7,752 nucleotides of DNA from Deltaproteobacteria bacterium (GCA_016218905.1 JACRCS010000851.1:1-7752); one strand, 5' to 3'. Shown: positions 1 through 6,435, counted from the stretch's first letter. Numbers and translations: made by a program. The notes: a model not told the origin generated them from the letters alone.

Positions 1-714
1 GCTGACGGCGGCCATGCTGAGGGAGACGGCGTAGGCGAGGACCGTCTCCGGCAGAGGACGCTGAAAGCGTCCCACGTGCTTCTTCGGGTGGACGCTACCG
101 AAGAAGCCGCTCTCGAAGACGATGATCCAGCTCACGACCAGGGAGAAGGCGACGAGTCCAGCCCGGTGCCAAGGCGTGAGCTCGAGGGCGAGGAGAGGCA
201 CCTCCTCCGTGGGCGCGATGCTGGAGCTGACGAAGGTAGCTCCGACCAGGGTCGCGCCGACGTCCCGCCAAAGGTCGTGACGCGCGCTCCGGGAGGAAGC
301 GTCGTCTCCTTCCCGGTCGCGGTCCTTGCGAAAGACGGCGTTGGCGATGGAGGCCCCGATGCTGAGCGGAATGGCCTCGATCAAGATCGTCGAGAAGGCG
401 ACGCTCGCGCGATCCGCGAACGAGACCCGGTTGAGCATGAGCAGGAAGGCGGCGGAGGCCACCACGCCCACCCCGAGGGCTTCCACGGCCTCTGCCAGGC
501 TGCTGCGAAGCCCGCTTCCCTTCTTGAAGCCGGCGAAGTGGGCGAGATGGGCGTTGCCCCCAACCGCCAGAAGGAGCGCGGCCAGGAGCCGCCACGCGTC
601 CATGTAGCTCCCGATCTGCCACATCTCCATCGTGAAGACGAGTGGCGCCCCGAAGAGAAACGCTCCGCTCAGCGCCCGCCCGAGATCGTCCAACTCGTTT
701 CGCCAGGGACTCAT
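1..714 (-). CDS. TIGR02587/DUF2391-type integral membrane protein (partial)
   Basis: The reverse strand is open from an ATG at 714 to the window edge, giving 238 residues with no stop; the C-terminus is cut off. The function of this family is unknown. The N-terminus has the family-like stretch GALSGAF-type (residues 13-31, ending in FGAPLVFTMEMW), and residues 163-175 read SSSIAPTEEVPLL. About seven hydrophobic segments can be seen, near residues 17-34, 40-58, 77-95, 103-125, 150-176, 184-202 and from 222 onward. A charged, probably cytosolic loop lies at 129-150. The start was chosen because a GAAGGGG ribosome-binding sequence lies about 6 bases upstream and no other start precedes it in frame. 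The gene is divergent from the NTPase gene. The family name comes from remembered sequence patterns, without a search; membrane topology is clear, family membership probable. Confidence 0.8.
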   Translation of the reverse strand, partial: MSPWRNELDDLGRALSGAFLFGAPLVFTMEMWQIGSYMDAWRLLAALLLAVGGNAHLAHFAGFKKGSGLRSSLAEAVEALGVGVVASAAFLLMLNRVSFADRASVAFSTILIEAIPLSIGASIANAVFRKDRDREGDDASSRSARHDLWRDVGATLVGATFVSSSIAPTEEVPLLALELTPWHRAGLVAFSLVVSWIIVFESGFFGSVHPKKHVGRFQRPLPETVLAYAVSLSMAAVS

Positions 715-752
715 CGACCGCCCCTTCTGCCCTCTCTTTCGCCAGAGGCGGA

Positions 753-758
753 AGTATA
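753..758 (-). promoter_or_regulatory. Possible -10 box (TATACT) for the membrane protein gene
   Basis: On the minus strand TATACT matches the sigma-70 -10 consensus at five of six positions and lies 38 bases before the ATG at 714. No good -35 hexamer is found 16-18 bases upstream; that space is occupied by the 28-bp palindrome at 759-786. Transcription would begin near 746. This is inference from consensus only. Confidence 0.3.
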
Positions 759-786
759 GCCCGGTCGCGCGATCGCGCGACCGGGC
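759..786. repeat. Perfect 28-bp palindrome with a GCGATCGC core
   Basis: Each 14-base arm, GCCCGGTCGCGCGA, is followed directly by its exact reverse complement, with no spacer. The centre contains the octamer GCGATCGC, which is also the HIP1 sequence common in cyanobacteria, although nothing else here is cyanobacterial. It sits in the divergent intergenic region, immediately upstream of a candidate -10 box on the minus strand. It could be an operator for a dimeric regulator, a dispersed repeat of REP type, or a cruciform-forming site. The sequence alone does not decide among these. Confidence 0.9.
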
Positions 787-979
787 CGGTCTTGAAGGAG
801 GTCGGGGGGTTGGGGAAGCTCCTGACTCCGGCGGGACCGCCAGGCTCGTACTGGCCATGGCCGCTCGCCCTTCGTCTCCATGGCGGCGTGGTAGGCTGCT
901 TAGCTTTAGAAGCTCGCCGCACGGCGGGGCTGGGGAGCGATCCCCTCCTGGCAGGAGTGGCGGCAGAGGAGGGGCTCAG

Positions 980-1522
980 CTGGCGACGGCGAGGATCCTT
1001 GCGGGTGGGAACCACCTGATCACTGCGCGGCCGGGCGAGGGCAAGACGACCCTCATCCGCCGGCTCGCGTCACGCCTGGCAGACCTCGCGCCCTGCGGGT
1101 TCTACACCGAGGAGCTCCGCCGGGAGGGCGTTCGGGTGGGGTTCCGCCTGGTGGGGCTCGATGGGACCGAAGCGTTGCTGGCCCACGTGGAGCTCCCCGG
1201 TCCCCGGCGGGTCGGGCGCTACGGGGTCGACGTGAAGGCGTTCGACGCCTTCCTCGCCGGCCTCGCGACCTCCGGGAGCCCGGTCCTGCTCGTCGACGAG
1301 ATCGGGAAGATGGAGTGCCTGAGCGCCGCCTTCCGCGGACTCGTCCCCCGCTGGCTGGACGGCCCCGCCCACGTCGTCGCCACCGTCGCCCAGCGGGGCG
1401 AGGGGCTCATCTCGGACGTGAAGCGGCGGCGAGACTGCGAACTGCACGAGCTGCGGCGCCGCGGCTTCGACGACCTCCTCGAGCTCCTGGAGTCCGCGAT
1501 CCGCCGGGGGGTGGGCGGCTGA
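980..1522 (+). CDS. THEP1-like nucleoside-triphosphatase (NTPase_1 family), start uncertain
   Basis: Likely hydrolyses nucleoside triphosphates (ATP, GTP and others) as described for the THEP1 family; the cellular role is unclear. Counting from the CTG at 980, the P-loop is ARPGEGKTT (residues 16-24), the family pattern GFYTEELR follows, then GRYGVDV, and a clear Walker B with trailing motif, VLLVDEIGKME (D106-E107). The length of about 180 residues fits the family. Homologues usually begin only a few residues before the P-loop, but no ATG lies there. CTG 980 was chosen because AGAGGAGGGG precedes it; the nearest in-frame ATG is at 857 and would add about 41 low-complexity residues. An out-of-frame GTG at 1005 would fit the expected N-terminus if one base were missing. 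The first Gly of the Walker A pattern is Ala here. The gene is divergent from the membrane protein and upstream of the serpin on the same strand. Confidence 0.8.
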   Translation: MATARILAGGNHLITARPGEGKTTLIRRLASRLADLAPCGFYTEELRREGVRVGFRLVGLDGTEALLAHVELPGPRRVGRYGVDVKAFDAFLAGLATSGSPVLLVDEIGKMECLSAAFRGLVPRWLDGPAHVVATVAQRGEGLISDVKRRRDCELHELRRRGFDDLLELLESAIRRGVGG

Positions 1523-1545
1523 CGCGCCACCGGCGGTCATCTGAA

Positions 1546-1582
1546 CCCGTCATTGACGGGGCGCCGGCTCGTCCGCTACAAG
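1546..1582 (+). promoter_or_regulatory. Candidate sigma-70 promoter overlapping a 15-bp palindrome, upstream of the serpin
   Basis: TTGACG (1553-1558) and TACAAG (1577-1582) are 18 bases apart and match the -35 and -10 consensus at five and four positions. The -35 hexamer lies inside CCCGTCATTGACGGG (1546-1560), an inverted repeat with 7-base arms around one central T, which could serve as an operator or as a weak hairpin ending the NTPase transcript. Transcription would start near 1589, giving an 85-base leader to the serpin. Confidence 0.35.
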
Positions 1583-1583
1583 G

Positions 1584-1610
1584 CTCCTGGAATCGGGGAG
1601 GATTCAGGAG
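1584..1610 (+). promoter_or_regulatory. Imperfect hairpin in the serpin leader
   Basis: CTCCTG (1584-1589) and AATC (1591-1594) pair with GATT (1601-1604) and CAGGAG (1605-1610), with one bulged G at 1590 and a loop GGGGAG. It is not followed by a T-tract, so it does not look like a standard terminator. Role unknown. Confidence 0.35.
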
Positions 1611-1643
1611 TTCGTCTCACGGGTCGCCCGGTGCGCAGGGCGG

Positions 1644-1666
1644 CCCTCTTTTTCTTGCGAAGAGGG
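1644..1666 (+). promoter_or_regulatory. Hairpin that could mask the serpin ribosome-binding site
   Basis: CCCTCTT (1644-1650) pairs perfectly with AAGAGGG (1660-1666) around a nine-base loop. The right arm overlaps the ribosome-binding sequence AGAGGGGG (1662-1669), which is five bases from the ATG at 1674. Base pairing would hide that site and could reduce translation. This is structural inference only. Confidence 0.35.
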
Positions 1667-1673
1667 GGATGCG

Positions 1674-3059
1674 ATGAAGAGCAAGCTCCGTCTGCTGGCC
1701 TTGGCCGCGGTAGCCGTGTTGGGTCTCGCCGGATGCGGGGGAGGCGGTGGCAGCGGCGGAGTCCCGGGTGGAGGCGGCGATCAGACGGCGCAACTTACCG
1801 TTCCGCCCGAGTCGCCGGTCGTCTCCTCGCTCGAACGGGACACCGACCCTCAGGTAGACGAGGCGGACCTGCAGGCGGCGGTAGCCGGCAACAACGCCCT
1901 CGCCTTCGACCTGCTCCGCGCCTCGGAGGGGAACGTCGTGCTCGGGCCGACCGTCCTCACCTCCGGTCTGGCCAGGCTGTACGCGGGCGCCGGGGGAGCA
2001 ACGACGGGCGAGCTCGCCGGGAGCGCGGACTTCTTTCTGCCGTCCGACCGGCTCTTTCCTGCCCTCAACGCGCTCGACCTCGACCTCTCCGAGCGGCTCG
2101 GCCCGGTCGGGTTCGCTTCGTCGGCCGGGGAGGTCGCCCAGTCCGGCTACCTCTACCGGCTCTCTTATCTGGAGGAGCTGGCGCGCAACTCGGGGGCGAA
2201 ACCGGAGTCCGGCGGCCTCACCTCGTTCGGGGACGACACCCGCCTGGCCCTCTCGGACCACATTTCCCTCGCGGCCTCCTGGTCCGCCCCCTTCGATCCC
2301 GCGCAGGTTCGCCAGGAGACGTTCACCCTGGAGGATGGCGCCTCGATTTCCGCGCCGATGCTCGACCTGCACGGGACGTATCCTTCGGCGCAGGCCGACG
2401 ACTACTTCGCCGTGGAGCTGCCTTTCGCGTCGTCCGAGCTCTCGATCCTCTTTGTGGCGCCGAAGGAGGGGACCCTCGCCGCCTTCGACGCCTCGTGGAA
2501 CGAGGCTCGCCTCGACGAGATCGCGGCCGCCCTTCTTCCCACCGAGCTCGCCCTGTCGGTTCCGACGTTCACGGTGGACGAGACCGTACCGGCGGAGGAG
2601 GTGTTACGGGGGAGGGGTGTCTCGGGTGCCGTCTCCCCCGGCAGTGCAGACTTCTCGGGCATCGACGGGACGAGGGATCTCTACGTCTCCGGCCTCGCAG
2701 CCTCATCGTGCTTCTCGCTCTCCCAAGGAGGAGCGAGAGCGGTCGCCCTCTTCTCCTCGGCCCTCGACGACGCGCATCCCGAAACCGGCTCCAACCCGGT
2801 GAGCCCCGGCGCCAACGTCGTCACCAGCGTCACCCTTGCCACGCCAGATCCCCCCGGAACCGGCGTGCTCGCTGTCGGCACCGCCGCCCCGGGATCCTCG
2901 GCAGCCTTGGCGCGGCCTTTCTTCTTCGCCGTTCGCGACGGGCGGACGCGCGTCCTCCTGTTTCTCGGACGTCTCGTCGACCCCCGGGGGACCCCGGTGG
3001 CCGCGTTGACTTCCGAGATCACGGGCTTCTTCCGGATCAAGTATTGCGACGGTGAGTAG
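1674..3059 (+). CDS. Divergent serpin-family lipoprotein
   Basis: Serpins are usually suicide inhibitors of serine or cysteine proteases. This one is probably exported and lipid-anchored: residues 1-21 form a signal peptide ending in the lipobox LAGC (Cys21), followed by a Gly-rich linker to about residue 35. Serpin landmarks are NVVLGPTVLTSGLARLYAGA (87-106), SWSAPFDPA (202-210), YFAVELPF (244-251), SVPTFTVDE (295-303), SADFSGID (324-331), and the C-terminal RPFFFAVRD...FLGRLVDPRG (414-439). The hinge is recognisable (SQGGARAVA, 350-358), but the usual Glu at its start is Gln. About 63 residues separate hinge and RPF, against roughly 26 in alpha-1-antitrypsin. The stretch that normally carries the IN-W-T motif before the central strand also looks shortened. 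The ATG has a strong AGAGGGGG site. Inhibitory activity is doubtful; serpin membership is well supported by eye. The gene ends at a strong hairpin. Confidence 0.88.
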   Translation: MKSKLRLLALAAVAVLGLAGCGGGGGSGGVPGGGGDQTAQLTVPPESPVVSSLERDTDPQVDEADLQAAVAGNNALAFDLLRASEGNVVLGPTVLTSGLARLYAGAGGATTGELAGSADFFLPSDRLFPALNALDLDLSERLGPVGFASSAGEVAQSGYLYRLSYLEELARNSGAKPESGGLTSFGDDTRLALSDHISLAASWSAPFDPAQVRQETFTLEDGASISAPMLDLHGTYPSAQADDYFAVELPFASSELSILFVAPKEGTLAAFDASWNEARLDEIAAALLPTELALSVPTFTVDETVPAEEVLRGRGVSGAVSPGSADFSGIDGTRDLYVSGLAASSCFSLSQGGARAVALFSSALDDAHPETGSNPVSPGANVVTSVTLATPDPPGTGVLAVGTAAPGSSAALARPFFFAVRDGRTRVLLFLGRLVDPRGTPVAALTSEITGFFRIKYCDGE

Positions 3060-3099
3060 ACGCAGAGAGCCCGGTCCGACGGACCGGGCTCTCTGCGTC
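3059..3099. terminator. Perfect 19-bp hairpin between convergent genes
   Basis: Bases 3059-3077 pair without mismatch with 3081-3099 around a three-base loop (GAC). It begins at the last base of the serpin stop codon and lies 23 bases from the stop of the opposing flxA-like gene, so it can act on both strands. No T-tract follows on either strand, so termination may rely on the stem alone or on mRNA-end protection. Confidence 0.75.
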
Positions 3100-3122
3100 C
3101 AGGTGTTCGCGTCGCGTGGGCC

Positions 3123-3962
3123 TCAGTACTCCTTCGTCAGCTTGTCGAGCTCCGCGAGCGAGAAGACCGGGCCGTCCTTGCAGACGTACTTCTCGCCGAC
3201 GTTGCAGCGGCCGCACTTGCCGATGCCGCACTTCATCCGCATCTCGAGCGAGGTGTAAATGTTCTCCTTCGAGAAGCCGAGCTCGAAAAGGACCGGGAGG
3301 GTGAAGCGGATCATGATGGGCGGCCCGCAGACGAGCGCCACCGCGTTCTCGCTCGAGGGCGCGACCTCCTTGCAGACCGCGGGAACGAAACCCTCACGGC
3401 CCTTCCACCCCTCGTCCCCCTTGTCGACCGTGACGTTCAGCTCCAGGTCGTCGCGCTCCGCCCAGGCGGCGAGCTCGTCCTTGTAGAGCAGCAGCCCCGG
3501 GTTTCGGGCCCCGTAGATGACGGTGATCCGGCCGAAGCGGCTCCGGTTCGCGGGATCGAGCATGTACTGGAGGAGCGAACGGAGCGTCGTGAAGGCGAAG
3601 CCGCCGCCTACGACGACGACGTTCTTCCCCTCCAGGTATTCGAGCGGCCAGGAGTTGCCGAGGGGGCCGCGCACGCCGATCCGAGTGCCCTCCTCGAGCT
3701 CGTGGAGGGCGGTGGTGACGACGCCGGCCTTCTGGACCGTGAACTCGAGGTAGCCCTTCGAGGTCGGCGATGAGGCGATCCCGATGGGCGACTCGCCCTT
3801 GCCGAAGAGGGAGAGCTCGCCGAACTGGCCCGGAATGTACCGGAAGCGCTCCTCGTCCTCGGCGCTGAGGAAGCTCAGCCGGAAGGTCTTGATGTCCTTC
3901 GTGTCCACCTCGGTGATGATCTTGGAGACCTCCACCGGGATGGGGATGTACGGGTTCTGCAT
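3123..3962 (-). CDS. flxA: FlxA-like FAD/NAD(P)-binding oxidoreductase subunit with [2Fe-2S] site
   Basis: Predicted entry point for electrons from NADH into a Flx-Hdr complex in the cytoplasm; related to AsrB and sulfhydrogenase HydG subunits and to PyrK. The 279 residues show an FAD-binding barrel first (YIPGQFGEL 42-50; SPIGIASSP 58-66; GPLGNSW 99-105). A nucleotide-binding part follows (VVVVGGGFAFTTLRSL, 115-130; CGPP at 212-215). The C-terminus has a DHODB-type [2Fe-2S] motif with C245, C250, C253 and C261 (MKCGIGKCGRC then VCKDGP). The usual Arg and Ser of the flavin-binding RxxS motif are not present at 57-61. The ATG follows a CGGGAG sequence; a 33-base gap separates it from the upstream flxB-like gene. 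It is the last gene of the operon. The symbol rests on domain order plus neighbours; HydG/AsrB-like use in another complex is the alternative. Confidence 0.85.
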   Translation of the reverse strand: MQNPYIPIPVEVSKIITEVDTKDIKTFRLSFLSAEDEERFRYIPGQFGELSLFGKGESPIGIASSPTSKGYLEFTVQKAGVVTTALHELEEGTRIGVRGPLGNSWPLEYLEGKNVVVVGGGFAFTTLRSLLQYMLDPANRSRFGRITVIYGARNPGLLLYKDELAAWAERDDLELNVTVDKGDEGWKGREGFVPAVCKEVAPSSENAVALVCGPPIMIRFTLPVLFELGFSKENIYTSLEMRMKCGIGKCGRCNVGEKYVCKDGPVFSLAELDKLTKEY

Positions 3963-3995
3963 GCGATGACTCCCGGAATGGTGGCAGTGCCCACC

Positions 3996-5024
3996 CTACA
4001 GATGCGAAATCTCCTCGAGCACCTTGCGGATGTCCGCCCCGGCGGGGCAGGACTGGACGCAGCGGCCGCACCCCACGCAGCCCGCCTCGCCGAAGTTGTC
4101 CACGAAGTACCGGAACTTGTGCATCACGCGCTGGCGCCACCGCTCCTTCTGGCTCGCGCGGGGGTTGTGGCCGGAGGTCTCCAGGGTGAAGAGCGGGTAC
4201 ATGCACGAGTCCCAGTTGCGCACCCGCACCCCGTCCTCGCCCTTGGCCTCGTCGCGGATGTCGAAGCAGTGGCAGGTGGGGCAGGTGAAGCTGCAGGTGC
4301 CGCAGGCGAGGCACTTCCGGTGGATCGTGTCCCAGTAGGGGTGCTCGAAGTTCGCGTCGAGGAAGGGCTTCACCTCTGCGGCGGGCACCCGGGAGCGGAT
4401 CTCGTCCGCTGTCTGCCGGTCGACCGCCGCCTTCCGCTCCTCCGCCTCGGGCCCGGCCGGACGCGCCGCGGCGAAGTAGGGCCTCAGGGCTTCCCCCTTG
4501 GGCGTGAGGAGCTCCACCAGCACCTCGTCGGCCCCGAGCTCCGTGAGGAGCGCGTCTGCCCCCTCCGACGAGGTCGGGCTCCCGCCCACCGAGGTGCAGA
4601 AGCAGGTGGAGTAGGGGACCTCGGAGCACGCGAGGCCCACGACCGTAGTCTTCTCCCGGCGCGACACGTAGTAGGGATCGCGGTACTTCTCCTGGTCGAA
4701 GACGTGGTCGAGGAGGAGAAAGCTTCGCGCGTCGCAGGGCCGCACGCCGAAGAGGACGGTCTCCGGAACCGGGTCGCCCTCGGACGTGAGCTCCTCGCCG
4801 CGGGCCGTGCGGCGGTACCGCAGGAGGACCTCCGAGTGGGGGAAGAAGAGCTTCTTCGGCGCGTCCTTGGCGTTCCCGCGCCCGAGGACGGCCTCCGCGC
4901 CCCCGCCGAGGCGCCGGAAGAGCACGTCGTCGCCGTCGCGGATCGGCGCGTAGACGGTCTTCTCCGTCGAGAGCCGCTGAAGCGCGTCGGCGAGGCCGTC
5001 TTTCGTGACGAGGAGTCTCTCCAT
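3996..5024 (-). CDS. flxB: FlxB-like 4Fe-4S dicluster electron-transfer protein (AsrA/HydB-related)
   Basis: Predicted to carry electrons between the flavoprotein FlxA and the Hdr/FlxD part of the complex. The 342-residue protein is soluble. It starts with the pattern VYAPIRDG (24-31) and has FGVRPCDARS (92-101), both typical of the AsrA/HydB family. Two ferredoxin-type motifs lie in the C-terminal third: C238-x2-C241-x2-C244-x3-C248-P and C316-x2-C319-x2-C322-x3-C326-P. Further cysteines at 133, 141, 143, 251, 253 and 274 may bind another cluster or shape the fold. The ATG at 5024 lies 10 bases after the hdrB stop, with AGGAAAGAGAAG just ahead, suggesting coupled translation. A sulfhydrogenase beta subunit or AsrA is the alternative, but the hdrB and hdrC neighbours favour the Flx assignment. 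Confidence 0.85.
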   Translation of the reverse strand: MERLLVTKDGLADALQRLSTEKTVYAPIRDGDDVLFRRLGGGAEAVLGRGNAKDAPKKLFFPHSEVLLRYRRTARGEELTSEGDPVPETVLFGVRPCDARSFLLLDHVFDQEKYRDPYYVSRREKTTVVGLACSEVPYSTCFCTSVGGSPTSSEGADALLTELGADEVLVELLTPKGEALRPYFAAARPAGPEAEERKAAVDRQTADEIRSRVPAAEVKPFLDANFEHPYWDTIHRKCLACGTCSFTCPTCHCFDIRDEAKGEDGVRVRNWDSCMYPLFTLETSGHNPRASQKERWRQRVMHKFRYFVDNFGEAGCVGCGRCVQSCPAGADIRKVLEEISHL

Positions 5025-5034
5025 CTTCTCTTTC

Positions 5035-5892
5035 CTACAGGTGGGCCGCGCGCAGGAGCGGCCGCGGGTCGACGTTGTGGCCGGCGAACCAGCCGTCGGT
5101 GCCCCGAAGCCCGAGAGCCAGCGCCATCAGCTCCGTGAAGTAGAAGACCGGCAGCCGCAGGCTCTCGCTCGCCCGCAGGTCGAGATTCGCCATGCAGACC
5201 GGGCACGCGGTCACGACGCAGTTGGCGCCGGCCTCCCTCGCCATCCGCATGAGCCGGTCCACGAGCCGGACGACGGCTCCCGTCTTGCTGATCGTAAAGC
5301 TCCCGCCGCAGCAGTCGGTCTTGAAGGACCAGGGCTTCGCCTCGGCGCCGAGACTCGCCATGAGGCGGTCGAGGAGGACCGGGTTCTCCGGGTCCTCGAA
5401 CCCGCACACCTCCCGAGGCCGGACGAGCAGGCAACCGTAGTAGGCGACGGGTCTCAGGCCCGCCAGCGGACGCTTCACGACGTCACGGATCCGGTCGAGG
5501 CCCACGTCGGCGGCGAAGATGTCGATGGGGTTCCGCACCTCGGGGCCGCCGCCGTACTTCCCTCCCACGGCGGCTTCCACCTCGCCCTTGAGTCCTGCGT
5601 CCGCCGCGAGCTCGTGTTGTGCCGCCCGGAGCCGGTTGAAGCACGCCGCGCACGGCACCATCAGCTCGCGCCCGGCCTTCTCCGCGGCCACGAGGTTTCG
5701 GGCCGGCAGCGCCACCGAGAGGTTCCGGTTCGTCATGTGGGCGGAGCTCGCGCCGCAGCACGACCAGTCGTCCACCTCGAAGAGGTCGATCCCGAAGGCC
5801 CGCGCGACGGCCTTCAGGGACTCGTCGTACTCCCTCCCGGTGGCGTGGAGCGAGCACCCCGGGTAGTAGGAAAACTTCAAGGCTGCCTGCAT
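5035..5892 (-). CDS. hdrB: Heterodisulfide reductase subunit B (HdrB)
   Basis: Catalytic subunit that reduces a disulfide in the Hdr complex. In characterised HdrB each CCG domain binds a non-cubane [4Fe-4S] cluster. Both CCG domains are complete in these 285 residues: C13, C45-C46, C81-x2-C84 in the first, and C154, C194-C195, C230-x2-C233 in the second. The spacings (C-x31-CC-x34-CxxC and C-x39-CC-x34-CxxC) fit the known motif closely. The typical openings YYPGCSLH (9-16) and YYGCLLVRP (151-159) are present. There are no membrane segments. The start lies four bases past the hdrC stop codon, with AGAGGGGAG upstream, so hdrC and hdrB are very likely translationally coupled. In bacteria the substrate may be a DsrC-type or other protein or small-molecule disulfide; the window does not show which. 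Confidence 0.95.
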   Translation of the reverse strand: MQAALKFSYYPGCSLHATGREYDESLKAVARAFGIDLFEVDDWSCCGASSAHMTNRNLSVALPARNLVAAEKAGRELMVPCAACFNRLRAAQHELAADAGLKGEVEAAVGGKYGGGPEVRNPIDIFAADVGLDRIRDVVKRPLAGLRPVAYYGCLLVRPREVCGFEDPENPVLLDRLMASLGAEAKPWSFKTDCCGGSFTISKTGAVVRLVDRLMRMAREAGANCVVTACPVCMANLDLRASESLRLPVFYFTELMALALGLRGTDGWFAGHNVDPRPLLRAAHL

Positions 5893-5895
5893 CCC

Positions 5896-6426
5896 CTACT
5901 CCCCTCTGCCCGGCTCGGTCCGCTCGAAGATCCGCTTCACGGACGCCAGGTTTCGCGTCTTCGGCGACCGGAAGGAGAGCTTGCCCTTCCGGAGCATGCC
6001 GAGGCCCGTCTTCACGTCCGAGAAGAAGTCCTTCGACTTCAGCTTGTAGTGGATCAGCATCGTCGGCTCGTTCACCCGGCCGCCCCGGCGCACGCTCGCG
6101 AGGAACGCCTCGTGGAAGCGGAGCACGTTCTTCTCGGCCACCGTGCCCTGCGCGATGGACATCCCGCGCAGGGCATCCATCACCCGTGGGATGTCCACCT
6201 GGTTCGGGCAGCGCGCGGAGCACGTGTCGCAGGACGCGCAGAGCCAGATCGCCGAGCTCGCGAGGACCTCGGCGCGGCGCCCGAGCTGGACCATCCGCAG
6301 GATCTTGTTGGGCGGCGCATCCATGGCGGAGGCCATGGGGCACCCGGCCGCGCACTTCCGGCACTGGTAGCACCGCTCGGCCCGCGTGCCGCTCTTCTCG
6401 TTCACCTCGTCGAGGAAGGAAGCCAT
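5896..6426 (-). CDS. hdrC: Heterodisulfide reductase subunit C (HdrC)
   Basis: Small soluble iron-sulfur subunit that relays electrons from HdrA to HdrB. The 176 residues contain two [4Fe-4S] motifs with the classical HdrC arrangement: C19-x2-C22-x2-C25-x3-C29-P and C63-x2-C66-x2-C69-x3-C73-P. The second sits in the family pattern WLCASCDTCSARCP (61-74), followed by VDIPRVMDALR. The C-terminal half has no cysteines and is rich in basic residues, as in other HdrC proteins. No transmembrane helices are seen, so this is not an HdrE- or DsrM-type membrane form. The ATG at 6426 has a strong GGAGGT five bases upstream. An 88-base gap containing a 7-bp tandem repeat separates it from the flxC-like gene; hdrB follows after three bases. 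Confidence 0.94.
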   Translation of the reverse strand: MASFLDEVNEKSGTRAERCYQCRKCAAGCPMASAMDAPPNKILRMVQLGRRAEVLASSAIWLCASCDTCSARCPNQVDIPRVMDALRGMSIAQGTVAEKNVLRFHEAFLASVRRGGRVNEPTMLIHYKLKSKDFFSDVKTGLGMLRKGKLSFRSPKTRNLASVKRIFERTEPGRGE

Positions 6427-6435
6427 GAAACCTCC

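Larger units (their letters stand above)
715..979. other. Divergent intergenic region without a supported gene
   Basis: All frames here give low-complexity Arg/Ser/Pro/Gly translations with no family motif, so I call no gene. Besides the palindrome at 759-786 it holds several small inverted repeats: AGCTT/AAGCT (902-906 with 910-914), CGCCG/CGGCG (915-919 with 922-926) and CCCCTCCT/AGGAGGGG (942-949 with 967-974). The last of these covers the purine-rich ribosome-binding sequence before the proposed NTPase start. No convincing plus-strand promoter was found. Confidence 0.6.

Noticed and set aside
759..786. HIP1-containing palindrome as evidence for a cyanobacterium
   Set aside because: One copy of GCGATCGC in GC-rich DNA is not informative, and the gene content does not suggest cyanobacteria.
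95..1015. 306-codon minus-strand open frame crossing the intergenic palindrome
   Set aside because: Low-complexity translation; another frame on the same strand encodes a coherent multi-pass membrane protein ending its start at 714.
1553..3055. 500-codon plus-strand open frame overlapping the serpin gene
   Set aside because: It is Arg/Gly/Ser/Pro rich with no motif, while the frame one step away encodes a clear serpin with signal peptide and ribosome-binding site.
3963..3995. GGTGG/CCACC inverted repeat in the gap between flxB- and flxA-like genes
   Set aside because: Only a 5-bp stem with a six-base loop; expected by chance at this GC content.
3394..4629. 411-codon minus-strand open frame overlapping flxA- and flxB-like genes
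   Set aside because: Out-of-frame shadow spanning two real genes; Arg/Gly/His-rich with no motif.
3966..5138. 390-codon plus-strand open frame opposite the flxB-like gene
   Set aside because: Antisense shadow of a well-motifed protein; composition is low-complexity.
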